DNA from: CAVSUZ01 sp963791885
GTDB lineage: Bacteria > Pseudomonadota > Alphaproteobacteria > Acetobacterales > Acetobacteraceae
Assembly (NCBI GenBank): GCA_963791885.1
Contig: CAWBUL010000005.1
Span: 1,984,001 to 2,048,000 of the forward strand
Length of the DNA: 64,000 bases
Direction: 5' to 3'
Positions 45,470-54,048 of the stretch are shown in pieces (the first letter of the stretch is position 1; each line of letters begins with the position of its first letter). The notes beneath the pieces were generated by a model. The model was not told the DNA's origin, searched no databases, and saw nothing but the letters and a program-made list of their open reading frames with translations. The translations under genes and the position numbers were made by a program.

Positions 45470-46446
45470 TCATAACGCCAGCTCCCGAACCAGCTCCGTA
45501 CGCAGCTCGCTCGCGGCAAGGGCGAGAGCCTCGCAAACGGGAGTGGCAAGATGTACGACATGAGTCCGGCCGTTTTTCGCCCGCGCAGCGGGCAGCGTCC
45601 AGGTAGCCGGTGCTTTCGGGTTGTCGAGTTCTGTCCAGCGCATCGAAGCCGCCTCTCCACGCCTTTGCATCGTCAGCATCAGCACGCGGACAAAAGCCGC
45701 GCGCACTGGCGGCAGGGCCTCGCAGGCGCGCCAGATCGCCCCAAGCTCATCGGTAGTCAACACGCGCTCCCGAGCGGTTTCGCGGCCGGGACGCTCGATG
45801 CCACGAAAGGGGTTGGCGGGGAGCATCTGGCGTTTCAGTGCCCAGCTATAAGCCGCGCGCGCATAGGCCTGGGTCCGGTTGGCTGCGACGGTGCCTTTCT
45901 CGGCCTTGATCCCATCCAGAGCATACACGGCCTCGGTCAGGGTTATGCTGTTGGCTGGACGGTTCGTCCATTGAGAAAGATTGCGCCTGAGACAATTGCC
46001 GGCTTCCCGCAAATATGACGGGCGCCTATCTTCGGTGCGTGCCGCCAGCCACGCCCCGATCAGCCCTCCGAACGTGAGCGCCTGTGCCGCTTCGGCCTCG
46101 GCCGCCCGTTTCGCCGCTATGGCTGCTTTACGTTGGTTCGCCGGGTCGCTCCCGCCCAACACGTCGGCCTTGAGCCTGCCGGCCTCGGCCCGCGCTCCTT
46201 CCGGAGAGTGCGTTTGTGGGTTCCAAGCGTGAGGGTCCGGGTCGCTGGGCGACGACCCGTCGTCGGGTCGATACCCCGCAGTTTGTAGGAGAAGCGCCAC
46301 ACAATGCCGGTGGGGTTAACGACTAAGGCAAGCCCCCGGCACTCAGCATCGCGGATGGTAAGTCGAACACCATCCCGGCGCTTGCGCCATCCGGCCTCGA
46401 CGGTTGCCCGGGTGATCTTCGTTGGCCCCTCGGTCACGTAACGCAT
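45470..46446 (-). pseudogene. Island integrase (P4-type tyrosine recombinase), frameshifted and truncated
   Basis: The N-terminal DUF4102-like part (MRYVTEGPTKITRATVEAGW ... LTLGTHKRTL) is in one frame, and from SPEGARAEAGRLKADVLGGS on the protein continues in another (shift near 46200). The SAM-like core-binding domain and the first catalytic Arg (TMQRRGEAASMRWTELD) are present. The gene stops at ASELRTELVRELAL, before HxxR, the second His and the nucleophile Tyr. The ATG of prim-pol overlaps this stop, so the C-terminus was probably lost by deletion. Length about 325 codons against about 400 for the family. Confidence 0.88.
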
Positions 46447-46623
46447 TGCGGTTCCACCTGCGCGGACGCTGTGCGGACATTATGCGGACTCTCTGTGCGG
46501 ACGGCAACGGAAGATTGCGGGAGCGTGTGGAACCAATGGATGGGATTCCCGCAGATATTCTCTGGATTCGCGGAAGGGAGCGCAAGTGTGCGCAGCTACG
46601 CGGGAGACGAAAGAACCAAACTC

Positions 46624-46671
46624 AAAATCCGCGGCCTTGTGGCGTGGGGGTTCGACTCCCCCGGCGGGCAT
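46624..46671 (+). repeat. Right attachment repeat of the genomic island
   Basis: 46 of 48 bases identical to the tRNA-Leu 3' end (8964-9011). The two mismatches are in the variable region. It is about 175 bp upstream of the integrase start, the usual distance. Confidence 0.92.
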
Positions 46672-47498
46672 TATCTCGTTCGGATGAATTCCAGCAGGTC
46701 GGTGTTGATGGTGTCGGCTTCGGTCGTCGGCATACCGTGGGGGAAACCCTTGTAGATTTTGAACGTGCTGTTCTTCAGCAGTTTCGCCGAGCGCGGTCCG
46801 GAAGCGACATACGGAACGATCTGGTCGTCCTCGCTGTGCATCACCAGCACGGGCACCGAAATCTTCTTGAGATCTTCGGTGAAGTCGGTCTGAGAGAAGG
46901 CGACGATGCCGTCGTAATGGGCCTTGGTGCCACCCATCATGCCTTGGCGCCACCAGTTCCAGATCACGCCTTGGGATGGTTTCGCACCGGGCCGATTGTA
47001 CCCATAGAACGGACCGGCTGGGACGTCGTAATAAAACTGGGCGCGGTTGGCGGCGAGTTGCGCCTGAAAATCGTCAAAGACACTTTTCGGCAGGCCGTCC
47101 GGATTGGCCGGTGTCTTGACCATCAGCGGCGGGACTGCGGAGATGATCGCCGCTTTCGCCACCCGGCTTTCGCCGTGACGCGCGAGATAGTGCACCACCT
47201 CTCCGCCACCGGTGGAGTGGCCGACATGGATCGCATTCTTGACATCGAGGTGCGCGGTTAACGCGGCGAGATCGTCGGCGTAATGATCCATATCGTGGCC
47301 GTCGGCGGTCTGAGTTGAGCGGCCGTGACCGCGGCGATCATGGGCGATCACGCGGAAGCCCTGGTTGAGAAAAAACATCATCTGCGCGTCCCAGTCGTCG
47401 GCCGAGAGCGGCCAGCCATGGCTGAACACGATCGGCTGACCAGTACCCCAATCCTTGTAGAAAATCTCGATTCCATCCTTGGTGGTGACCGTCGGCAT
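46671..47498 (-). CDS. Alpha/beta hydrolase (arylesterase/non-heme haloperoxidase type)
   Basis: 275 aa. ATG 47498 is preceded by GGAGGGAG, which decides the start against an upstream frame. HGWPLSADDWD (oxyanion region), nucleophile GHSTGGGEVVHYLAR, acid VLVMHSEDDQIVP and His in GFPHGMPTTEAD complete the triad. The pattern HDRRGHGRS and YYDVPAGPFYGYNRPGAK fits the chloroperoxidase/arylesterase group. Its stop codon touches the right att repeat. Confidence 0.93.
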   Translation of the reverse strand: MPTVTTKDGIEIFYKDWGTGQPIVFSHGWPLSADDWDAQMMFFLNQGFRVIAHDRRGHGRSTQTADGHDMDHYADDLAALTAHLDVKNAIHVGHSTGGGEVVHYLARHGESRVAKAAIISAVPPLMVKTPANPDGLPKSVFDDFQAQLAANRAQFYYDVPAGPFYGYNRPGAKPSQGVIWNWWRQGMMGGTKAHYDGIVAFSQTDFTEDLKKISVPVLVMHSEDDQIVPYVASGPRSAKLLKNSTFKIYKGFPHGMPTTEADTINTDLLEFIRTR

Positions 47499-47640
47499 GT
47501 CCTTGCTCCCTCCGGTGGTGAAGAGCACAGTCTCAATCGTGCGTGCTGCGGGTGAGCCAAGGTAGATCATTTTCCAAGCTGTTGCATAGCTTCGGGCTGG
47601 ACTGGATTGGGGGCCGCGGAATCGGAACAGGAGTGGGCGG

Positions 47641-48124
47641 ATGAAGGGTGACGCGAAAGTCGTCGAATACCTCAACGACGCGCTGCGGCACGAACTGACC
47701 GCCGTCAACCAGTACCTGGCTGCATTACCGTCTGCTCGACAATTGGGGATACGCGGTGCTGGCCAAGCAGTGGCGGACAGAGTCGATCGAGGAAATGCAG
47801 CACGCCGACAGGCTGATCGAACGGATCATCTTCCTCGACGGTTTTCCGAACATGCAGACGTTGGACTCCCTGCATATCGGTCAGACGGTGAAGGAGGTTA
47901 TCGAACGCGACTTGCAGGCCGAGATGACAGCGCGAGCACTCTATCAGGACGCTGCCACATATTGTCACGGGGCGAAGGACTACGTCACGCGCACGCTGTT
48001 CGAAGGTCTATTGCGTGATGAAGAAGGGCATATCGACTATCTGGAAACACAGCTCGATCTCATCGGCCGATTGGGCCCGGAGCTTTATGCGCAGCACCAT
48101 ATCGGCAAACACGAGGAAGACTAA
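47641..48124 (+). pseudogene. bfr: Bacterioferritin, one-base frameshift
   Basis: Starts MKGDAKVVEYLNDALRHELT then AVNQY. One extra C near 47716 (TACCTGG for TACTGG) shifts the frame; without it the sequence continues WLHYRLLDNWGYAVLAKQWR, TESIEEMQHADRLIERIIFL to AQHHIGKHEED. Ferroxidase ligands E18 (RHELT), E and H (SIEEMQHAD), second set (ERDLQAEMTAR, DEEGHIDYLE) and the haem ligand Met (GFPNMQTL) are all there. A 160-residue iron store results if the base is an error. It overlaps the alcohol dehydrogenase stop convergently. Confidence 0.88.
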
Positions 48125-49320
48125 GCCGGGCCGGCACGATTGGAGCCGGTCCACACCTCTCTATACAGCGCGATGATTTCATCCTTATCCGGCACGCGCG
48201 GGTTGTTGTTCGGACTGCCGGAGGCAAGCGCCTGGTCCGCCATCAACGACAATTTGCCGAACCAGGCATCGGCATCAATGCCATACGCGGCCGGGCCGGG
48301 CACAACGAGATCACGGTTCCATGACTCGAGACCCGCGACCAGGCGTTCGCACGCCTGCTCATCCGGATCGCCCGGCTTCGCGAAGCCGACACGCCGGGAT
48401 GCTTCCGCGTAGCGTGCCGGGGCGCCGGGGATCGAATAGCGCGTAACGGCCGGCAGCAGCATGGCGTTGGACAGGCCATGCGGCACGTGGAAATACGCAC
48501 CGATCGGGCGCGACATGCCATGCACCAGCGCGACGGAGGCGTTGGAGAACGCAAGACCAGCCTGTGTGGCGCCGAGCATCATGCCCTCGCGCGCCTCGAC
48601 GTTGCGCGGTTCGGCATACGCGGTGCGCAAATGCTTACCGATCAGCGCCATCGCGGAAACAGCAAGCGCGTCGGAGAACGGATTGGCACGGCGGGAGACA
48701 TACGCCTCCAGCGCGTGGGTCAGGCTGTCGATGCCGGTATCGGCAGTCGTGCGTGGTGGCACTGTGAAAGTGAGTTCGTAATCGACGATCGCGGCGAGCG
48801 GCAGCGCCCCGAGACCGGCGATGAGCATCTTCTCGTCGCGTTCGGTGTCGGTGATGACGGTGAAGCGCGTGCATTCGCTGCCGGTGCCGGCGGTGGTGGG
48901 AATGGCGATGATGGGCGCGGCAGCCGTGTCAGCCTGCGCGGGTACCTTGAAGTCGCGCATCTTGCGATCCGGCGTATCGCGTGCGGCCAGGATCGCGATC
49001 GCCTTTGCGGTATCGATCGGCGAGCCGCCGCCGAAGCCGATCAGGCAATCATGCATGCCCTGTTTCCAAAGACGCACACCGGTCTCGATGACCGTATCAG
49101 TGGGATCGGAGACCGTGTCGCTGAACACCGCGGGCGTGATGCCTGCGGCTTCCAGGGGCTCGAGCATGCGGCGGATCAGGCCGGTGGAGATCATGATCGG
49201 GTCGGTGACGACGAACGGGCGCGAGAGGCCGAGGGTTCGCAACAACTCGGCGGTACGGGCGACCGCGCCGGCTGCAACCAGCATGATACGCGGGGCGGCG
49301 ATGGCAGCGTTCACGGACAT
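48121..49320 (-). CDS. Iron-containing alcohol dehydrogenase
   Basis: 399 aa, group III (Fe-ADH). NAD(P) motif GFGGGSPIDTAK, the phosphate-side IPTTAGTGSECTRFTVITD, metal ligands in GIDSLTHALEAYVSRRANPF and ALVHGMSRPIGAYFHVPHGL (His residues). Oxidises alcohols or reduces aldehydes with a divalent metal; substrate not predictable. The upstream LysR relic overlaps its start by 10 bp. Confidence 0.93.
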   Translation of the reverse strand: MSVNAAIAAPRIMLVAAGAVARTAELLRTLGLSRPFVVTDPIMISTGLIRRMLEPLEAAGITPAVFSDTVSDPTDTVIETGVRLWKQGMHDCLIGFGGGSPIDTAKAIAILAARDTPDRKMRDFKVPAQADTAAAPIIAIPTTAGTGSECTRFTVITDTERDEKMLIAGLGALPLAAIVDYELTFTVPPRTTADTGIDSLTHALEAYVSRRANPFSDALAVSAMALIGKHLRTAYAEPRNVEAREGMMLGATQAGLAFSNASVALVHGMSRPIGAYFHVPHGLSNAMLLPAVTRYSIPGAPARYAEASRRVGFAKPGDPDEQACERLVAGLESWNRDLVVPGPAAYGIDADAWFGKLSLMADQALASGSPNNNPRVPDKDEIIALYREVWTGSNRAGPA

Positions 49321-50205
49321 GGCGGGAGAGAAGCGGAAAGAGGGGCGCGAGGCAACTCCGCAGACCTGATGCGCTCCGAGCTGAACGTGCGCTTCTCCGG
49401 AGTGCTGAGCGACGCGACGAGAAAGTCGATGAATCGTCGTACCTTCGGTGGCACATGATTTCGAGAGACATGATAGACGTAGAGCGGGAACCGCTCATCC
49501 GACCAGTCCGGAAAGAGGTGAATCAGCGCGCCGGTCGCGAATTGTAATTCAAGTCCGAGATCAATGACCTGCGCTATGCCGAAGCCTGCCAGGCAGGCGC
49601 TCAGCTTGGTACCCGAATCCGTCACAGTCAGCCGCCCGTTGACGGCAACTGAAAGCTTTTCGTTGCCTCGCCAGAACTCCCAGTCGAAGGAACGCCCCGT
49701 GGAAGGGTCGATAGCCTGGATGCACTGGTGATCAGCACCCTCCAAATCTCGGGGGTGAGCAGGCCTTCCGTGACGCTTGATGTAAATGGGCGAGGCAACT
49801 GTCAAAACGCGCGCGTCGAACACACGACGGGCGATAAGTGCCGACGGCGTCGGCTCTCCGAAGCGAACCGCCAGGTCGAAGCCATCGCTGACCAGGTCCG
49901 CTATCCGCGCCCTGGTCTCAATACGAAGCTCCAGCTGTGGGTTTTGTAGCAGGAACTCACTCAAGTTCGGGAAGAGAAGCATGCGCGAGAACAGCGGATC
50001 AACGTTGATCCGCAGCCTGCCGTGCACGGAGCCCTGCGATTGAGATGTCTCAGCTGCCGCCTCACTGATCCCCGCGAGATATCGCCCGACTGACGCCGGA
50101 TTGTGTCATACTCAAACGCTCGGCGGCTTTGCTGAAACTTTTTGCGTCAGCAACCGCGGCAAGGACGACCAAGCCGCCAACCAGTGGGCCATCAATGTGA
50201 TCCAT
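49311..50205 (-). pseudogene. LysR-family regulator with internal deletion
   Basis: The N-terminus MDHIDGPLVGGLVVLAAVAD then AKSFSKAAERLSMTQSGVSR is a LysR helix-turn-helix. The frame then jumps to GISEAAAETSQSQGSVHGRL and a complete effector domain (RINVDPLFSRMLLFPNLSEF to 49311). About 35 residues (rest of the wing and linker helix) are missing, and the frame changes near 50085. Its usual target would be the adjacent alcohol dehydrogenase or a divergent gene. Confidence 0.82.
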
Positions 50206-50335
50206 CGCCAATGACTCCCGGTCATTCAAGAAATGACGCCCGATCGGTTGCAGCCCCGCCGGATCTTCGCCACCACAATGGTCGGCCGACCGACTCATCC
50301 GGAAGATCCGGTATCCCTTGAAGCGGAGATATGGG

Positions 50336-50719
50336 ATGGACCAAGTTCAAGCCATCGCGGGCGCGATAGATGGATATTTCGACCTCATGTATCACGCAGA
50401 TGATCGCCAATTCCTGAAAGTCTTCCTCGGCGAATGTATCATTCATGGCATGCGGGATGGAAAGCTTGCGATGTGGCCTGCGTCGGAATTCCGTGACATC
50501 ATGCGGAGCCGACCGTCGCCGGCGGCAATGAAATCGCCCCGTGATCAGGATATCCTGAGCATCGCCTGCACCGGGCCGGACCTGGCGATAGCCAACGTTC
50601 GGGTGAGGATCGGCCAAATCTGTTTCATCGATTATCTCACCTTTCATCGCATCGACGGGCCGTGGCTCATTACGTCGAAGGCATTCCATGTCGCGCAGGT
50701 GTTTGCGCCGGGATCGTAG
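50336..50719 (+). CDS. NTF2-like (lumazine-binding-type) small protein
   Basis: 127 aa. MDQVQAIAGAIDGYFDLMYH then ADDRQFLKVFLGECIIHGMR, VRIGQICFIDYLTFHRIDGP then WLITSKAFHV fit the cone-shaped NTF2-like fold of putative lumazine-binding proteins. Function unknown. Its stop abuts the convergent polyprenyl synthase gene. Confidence 0.75.
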   Translation: MDQVQAIAGAIDGYFDLMYHADDRQFLKVFLGECIIHGMRDGKLAMWPASEFRDIMRSRPSPAAMKSPRDQDILSIACTGPDLAIANVRVRIGQICFIDYLTFHRIDGPWLITSKAFHVAQVFAPGS

Positions 50720-51646
50720 TCACCGCCAACTCAACCCCCGCGTTTGTGCGATCAGCGCAAGCAGCGGCGCGGGATCGGCAGCAAACAACTCCGCCTCGCG
50801 GCGCGCCTCCTCCGCGATCCGGTCAAGATAATCCTCCGCCGCCGGCAACGTCGCCGTGTACGCGCGCGCGAGACACGCCAGATCGCTCGGCGCGGGATCG
50901 GGGGCGCAGAACAGCGCCGCGATCTGCGGATCGCGAATCGCCAGAGCCGCGGGCAAGGTCAGAATGCCGTCCCGCAGATCTTCCTCTCCGCCGCCGCCGA
51001 GCGCCGCCGCACCCCGCACATCCCCGACATCGTCGCAACCGTGATAGAGCAGCCCCAGCAACCCGCCGAAGCGCCGCAGGCGCCCGGACGTGTCGCCGAG
51101 ACAGGCGCAGACTTCGAACATCGTGCCGGTGTCCTCGCCGGCGATCTTGCGCCAGTCCTCGACGCCGAGCTTTTGTCGGCGCAATCGCCACTGCATGCAT
51201 TCGGCGACGGCCAGGCGCTTCAGCAATTCGGAGAACAGCGCGGCCGCATCGGGGTCGTCGCGCAGATCGGCATAGCCATCGGCTACGATGTAGCCGGACG
51301 TCATCAGCGCGGCGAGTTCGCCGAAGCGCGCATGCAGCGTGGCGCGGCCGCGGCGGGTCGGCGAACGATCCAGGATGTCATCGATGATGAGCGAGACATT
51401 GTGGAACAACTCCACGAGCAGCGCGCGGTGGAGGATGCGCTCGGGGATCGGGCCCGGGTTAAGAGCGCGGTAGCAGGCAAAGACCGTGAGCGGTCGGAAG
51501 CCTTTGGCGCCAGGGCCGAACTGCCAGGCGAGGGCAGGGCGCATCTCCGGATCCGCCCGCGCCGCCCACGCGGCGAGCATGCGGCGCAGCGATGCCAGTT
51601 CCTCGGCGAAGTCCAGGGCCGATATGTCCTGGACCGCGTCGCTCAT
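50720..51646 (-). CDS. Polyprenyl synthetase family protein
   Basis: 308 aa. First aspartate-rich motif LIIDDILDRSPTRRG, second YHGCDDVGD, and K/R motif GPGAKGFRPLTVFA. These coordinate Mg2+ and pyrophosphate for trans-isoprenyl transfer. KGFRP and HNVSLIIDDI suggest a divergent, possibly specialised member (not a housekeeping octaprenyl or geranylgeranyl enzyme). Its ATG overlaps the preceding small gene by 4 bp. Confidence 0.9.
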   Translation of the reverse strand: MSDAVQDISALDFAEELASLRRMLAAWAARADPEMRPALAWQFGPGAKGFRPLTVFACYRALNPGPIPERILHRALLVELFHNVSLIIDDILDRSPTRRGRATLHARFGELAALMTSGYIVADGYADLRDDPDAAALFSELLKRLAVAECMQWRLRRQKLGVEDWRKIAGEDTGTMFEVCACLGDTSGRLRRFGGLLGLLYHGCDDVGDVRGAAALGGGGEEDLRDGILTLPAALAIRDPQIAALFCAPDPAPSDLACLARAYTATLPAAEDYLDRIAEEARREAELFAADPAPLLALIAQTRGLSWR

Positions 51647-51963
51647 TCCTTGGCGCGGTGCTGACGCGGCGGCGCGGGGGTGCCGGCGGCCATGATCTGG
51701 GCGATGAGTTCGGACAATTGGTCGAGCTCTGACTGCAGGCGCCGCGCCTCCTGGTTCGCCGCCTCGCCGATCTCGCGCAGCCAGCCGCGCAGATCATCCG
51801 CCAGCGCCCGCTGATCCGTCCCGTCCTGCTCCAGCAGGGCCCGCATCAGGGCGGATTGATAGCGGGTCTGGATCTCCGCCAGAGCACGGCCGTAGCGCAG
51901 CGCGCTCGTGGCGGCGATGGCGCCGGCCTGGGTGACGGCACCCCGCATCGCCTCCTCCGGCAT
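51643..51963 (-). CDS. Small helical protein (phasin-like)
   Basis: 106 aa, almost all alpha-helical (AGAIAATSALRYGRALAEIQ then EANQEARRLQSELDQLSEL). The length and pattern recall phasins or other granule-coating proteins, but no conserved motif decides. Overlaps the polyprenyl synthase start. Confidence 0.5.
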   Translation of the reverse strand: MPEEAMRGAVTQAGAIAATSALRYGRALAEIQTRYQSALMRALLEQDGTDQRALADDLRGWLREIGEAANQEARRLQSELDQLSELIAQIMAAGTPAPPRQHRAKE

Positions 51964-51975
51964 GGCGCGCCCCGT

Positions 51976-52995
51976 CTATTCGACCACGGGACCGAGCGGC
52001 GGGAGACCCGATGGCGCCGCGGGAGCCGGGGCGGCCGGGGCCGGTGCCGGCGAAGGAACCGGCGGAGGCGCAGTTGGCGGGCTCGGCTGCGCGATCGGGG
52101 GTGGCGCCGAGATCGGCGGAGCCATGGGCTGCGCCTGCGGCATGGCGGTCGGAGGCGGCTGCTCCGGAGGCGCTGTCATCATGGGCGGGGTGACGCCCGG
52201 TGGGGTGACGCCCAGTGGGGTGACGCCTGGTGGGGTGACGCCTGGTGGAGTGGCCGGGGGCGTGTACGGCGGCGGGGTGAGTGGGATCGGGGCGCCCGGT
52301 TGGTACGGCGGCGCCTGTTGATAGGACGGAGGGTAGGGTGCCGGCTGATACGACGGATACGGTGCCGGCGCCGGCGGCGCGGCGATCACCCCCGGGGGCG
52401 CACCCGGCTGCAGCGGCGCCTGTTGCACCGGGGCCGGGACCGCGCTTGAAGCCAGCAGCCACGGGCCGAGTGAGCGCCGGACCTGGTTCTCGAACTCCAC
52501 GTTCATCTGCTGCATCAGCGCCGTGGTCAGGGAGTAGAGCGCGTCGCGCATGTCACTCCCAAACCCGACCAGTTGGCGGGTGACCGTGGCCTGGGCGTAG
52601 CCGACGCGCGCCCCGCGCGCATCGATGATCGACAGCGTGACGGTGGCCGCCCCGATCAGTTCGCCGTCCTGATCGATGACGGATGCATTGTCGATGGAGA
52701 AGACGGCGCGGCCGGAGGCGCCGGCGGCCTGCAGCCGCTCCTGCGCCATCTGGCGCAAGGCAGAGACGGGATTGATGGGATCGTCGGCGCTGACATCGGG
52801 TGGCTGGCCGGAGGCAAAGTAGCGCTGCTCGATATCGATCGAGGCGACATTCAGCGGCAGCTTGCTGTAGGCGCTGTAGTCGATCGGTGCAGCTGCGGGA
52901 GGTGGCGTAGCCTCGTTCACGCACGCGGACAGCGCCGCGGGCAGCGCGAGGATGGCGCAGAGAGCCAGGGTTCGGGGCAGCGGACGCCGAGGCAT
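51976..52995 (-). CDS. Lipoprotein with Pro-rich C-terminus
   Basis: 339 aa. Signal peptide with lipobox LSAC (Cys 25). A folded domain (residues 40-190: PLNVASIDIEQRYFASGQPP, DALYSLTTALMQQMNVEFEN) is followed by a long Pro/Ala/Thr tail with GVTPP repeats. Domain family not recognised, perhaps an outer-membrane-anchored protein. Lies 12 bp upstream of the helical protein gene, so three genes form one operon (lipoprotein, helical protein, polyprenyl synthase). Confidence 0.75.
   Translation of the reverse strand: MPRRPLPRTLALCAILALPAALSACVNEATPPPAAAPIDYSAYSKLPLNVASIDIEQRYFASGQPPDVSADDPINPVSALRQMAQERLQAAGASGRAVFSIDNASVIDQDGELIGAATVTLSIIDARGARVGYAQATVTRQLVGFGSDMRDALYSLTTALMQQMNVEFENQVRRSLGPWLLASSAVPAPVQQAPLQPGAPPGVIAAPPAPAPYPSYQPAPYPPSYQQAPPYQPGAPIPLTPPPYTPPATPPGVTPPGVTPLGVTPPGVTPPMMTAPPEQPPPTAMPQAQPMAPPISAPPPIAQPSPPTAPPPVPSPAPAPAAPAPAAPSGLPPLGPVVE
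52187..52246. repeat. 15-bp tandem repeat in the lipoprotein tail
   Basis: Four units of GGGGTGACGCCTGGT (with small changes), each encoding GVTPP (minus strand). In-frame, so length can vary. Confidence 0.85.
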
Positions 52996-53130
52996 GGGAA
53001 GGCTCCGGAGGACCGTTAAGGCGGGCGGAAGGGAGCAAAGCGGGAGGGCGGGGTCAATGGAGGCGGGTTCAATGGCTGGTGGGAACGCCGTGATTTTACC
53101 CCGCCGATCCGCGTAGATAGCGGTCGGGGC

Positions 53131-53170
53131 CAGTCCTCGGCTCCTTCCACCAGTCCTCGGCTCCTTCCAT
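53131..53170. repeat. 20-bp tandem duplication
   Basis: CAGTCCTCGGCTCCTTCCAC followed by the same sequence with a final T, upstream of the DUF4239 gene. Confidence 0.85.
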
Positions 53171-53202
53171 CGTCACCTGAGCTGGAACAAACAGGCTACA
53201 TC

Positions 53203-54012
53203 ATGCACTTCGTCATGCACCCCGACATGGTTTACGAATACCCGATCTGGGCGGTCGGCCTGACGCTTGTGGGCGTTGCCGTGTTCGGCGCCGTGGCCCT
53301 GGAACTTTGTGCGCGACGGCTGCTGCCGATCGAGCTTCGGCAACGGCACAACGATGTAGCGGCCGCGATCTTCTCCATCATTGGCGTCACCTACGCGGTT
53401 CTATTGGCTTTTGTGGCGATGCTCGCATGGGACGGCTTCAACAGGGCCAAGGCGGCGAGTTACGCGGAGGCCGCCCTGATCGGGGACGTCTACAATCTCT
53501 CAGCCGGTTTTGCAGAGCCCGAAAGGTCGGCGATCCGGAACGAAATTTTCGGCTATGCGCGACATGTCGTGACCATCGAATGGCCGGCACAGGCCGAAGG
53601 ACAGGCGGTCGATCCCGACTCCGTCTTCCTCAGCGGATTGAACAAGATGGTGCTGGCTGCTCATCCGTCCAGCCAGGCCGACGACAACCTGGATTCGCTT
53701 CTGCTTCAGACAATGGAGCGCCTATGGGATGCGAGACAGGAGAGACTGCTCGCGGCACAGACAACCATTCCGGGCATTGTCTGGTTCGTGGTGGTCGTGG
53801 GCGGAGGTCTGACGGTCGCCTTCGGTGCGTTCCTCGGCGCACCCAGCATGCGGATGCAGCTCGCCATGTCGTCGGTTCTGGCTGCCTCCGGCGCTCTGGT
53901 CTTGATTCTGATTATTGCCCTCAGCAACCCGTTCCGTGGCAGTTTCCGGGTCACCACGATGCCGTTCGAGCATGCGCTGTCGCGGATGGAAACGATAGCC
54001 GCACCGCAATAG
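53203..54012 (+). CDS. DUF4239 (bestrophin-like) membrane protein
   Basis: 269 aa. Helices at about 15-37, 57-75, 188-210 and 218-238. The central pattern NDVAAAIFSIIGVTYAVLLA then FVAMLAWDGFNRAKAASYAE matches DUF4239. Function unknown; bestrophin-like channels are proposed for relatives. Start ATG 53203 chosen for helix position; MHP 5 codons later is also possible. Confidence 0.82.
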   Translation: MHFVMHPDMVYEYPIWAVGLTLVGVAVFGAVALELCARRLLPIELRQRHNDVAAAIFSIIGVTYAVLLAFVAMLAWDGFNRAKAASYAEAALIGDVYNLSAGFAEPERSAIRNEIFGYARHVVTIEWPAQAEGQAVDPDSVFLSGLNKMVLAAHPSSQADDNLDSLLLQTMERLWDARQERLLAAQTTIPGIVWFVVVVGGGLTVAFGAFLGAPSMRMQLAMSSVLAASGALVLILIIALSNPFRGSFRVTTMPFEHALSRMETIAAPQ

Positions 54013-54048
54013 CACCAGGGAAAACCAGCGTGGCAGGCGCGCTGTTGG

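Larger units (their letters stand above)
42221..45473 (-). pseudogene. Bifunctional prim-pol (AEP-type DNA primase/polymerase), split by IS66
   Basis: The N-terminal part starts at ATG 45473 (MRAIAEACYLAQNLARNRGY) and holds the active-site acid motif SVLDVDVKH, the conserved His in TRGGGLHLFF and GIDSRGEGGYIVF. IS66 interrupts it after RTAAD. The C-terminal part on the far side reads ADGTGHDVLRGAARLLAGHG to the stop at 42221. Removing IS66 and one CATCAGCT gives 783 nt (260 aa) in one frame. It overlaps the integrase stop at the start (ATGA) and the helicase start at the end. Confidence 0.88.
9012..46671. mobile_element. Genomic island (about 37.7 kb) inserted at tRNA-Leu(TAA)
   Basis: Bounded by the 48-bp direct repeat of the tRNA 3' end. 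At the right end, reading inward, come an integrase, a prim-pol and a D5 helicase, the order expected for an integrated P4-like satellite or plasmid-like element. The interior is dense in IS copies, transposase relics, gene fragments and small unknown genes. Genes just outside both ends are ordinary chromosomal genes. The integrase has a frameshift and lacks its C-terminal catalytic residues, and prim-pol is split, so the island is probably immobile on its own. A second degenerate integrase at 32.9-33.6 kb suggests it is a composite of two or more insertions. Confidence 0.88.

Noticed and set aside
46450..46620. Small genes between integrase and att
   Set aside because: Only short frames without RBS; this space is the usual integrase promoter and att flank.
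48478..49458. Long plus-strand frame opposite the alcohol dehydrogenase
   Set aside because: Arg/Gly-rich shadow of a clearly real gene.
50662..51387. Plus-strand frames opposite the polyprenyl synthase
   Set aside because: Shadows of a gene with both aspartate motifs intact.
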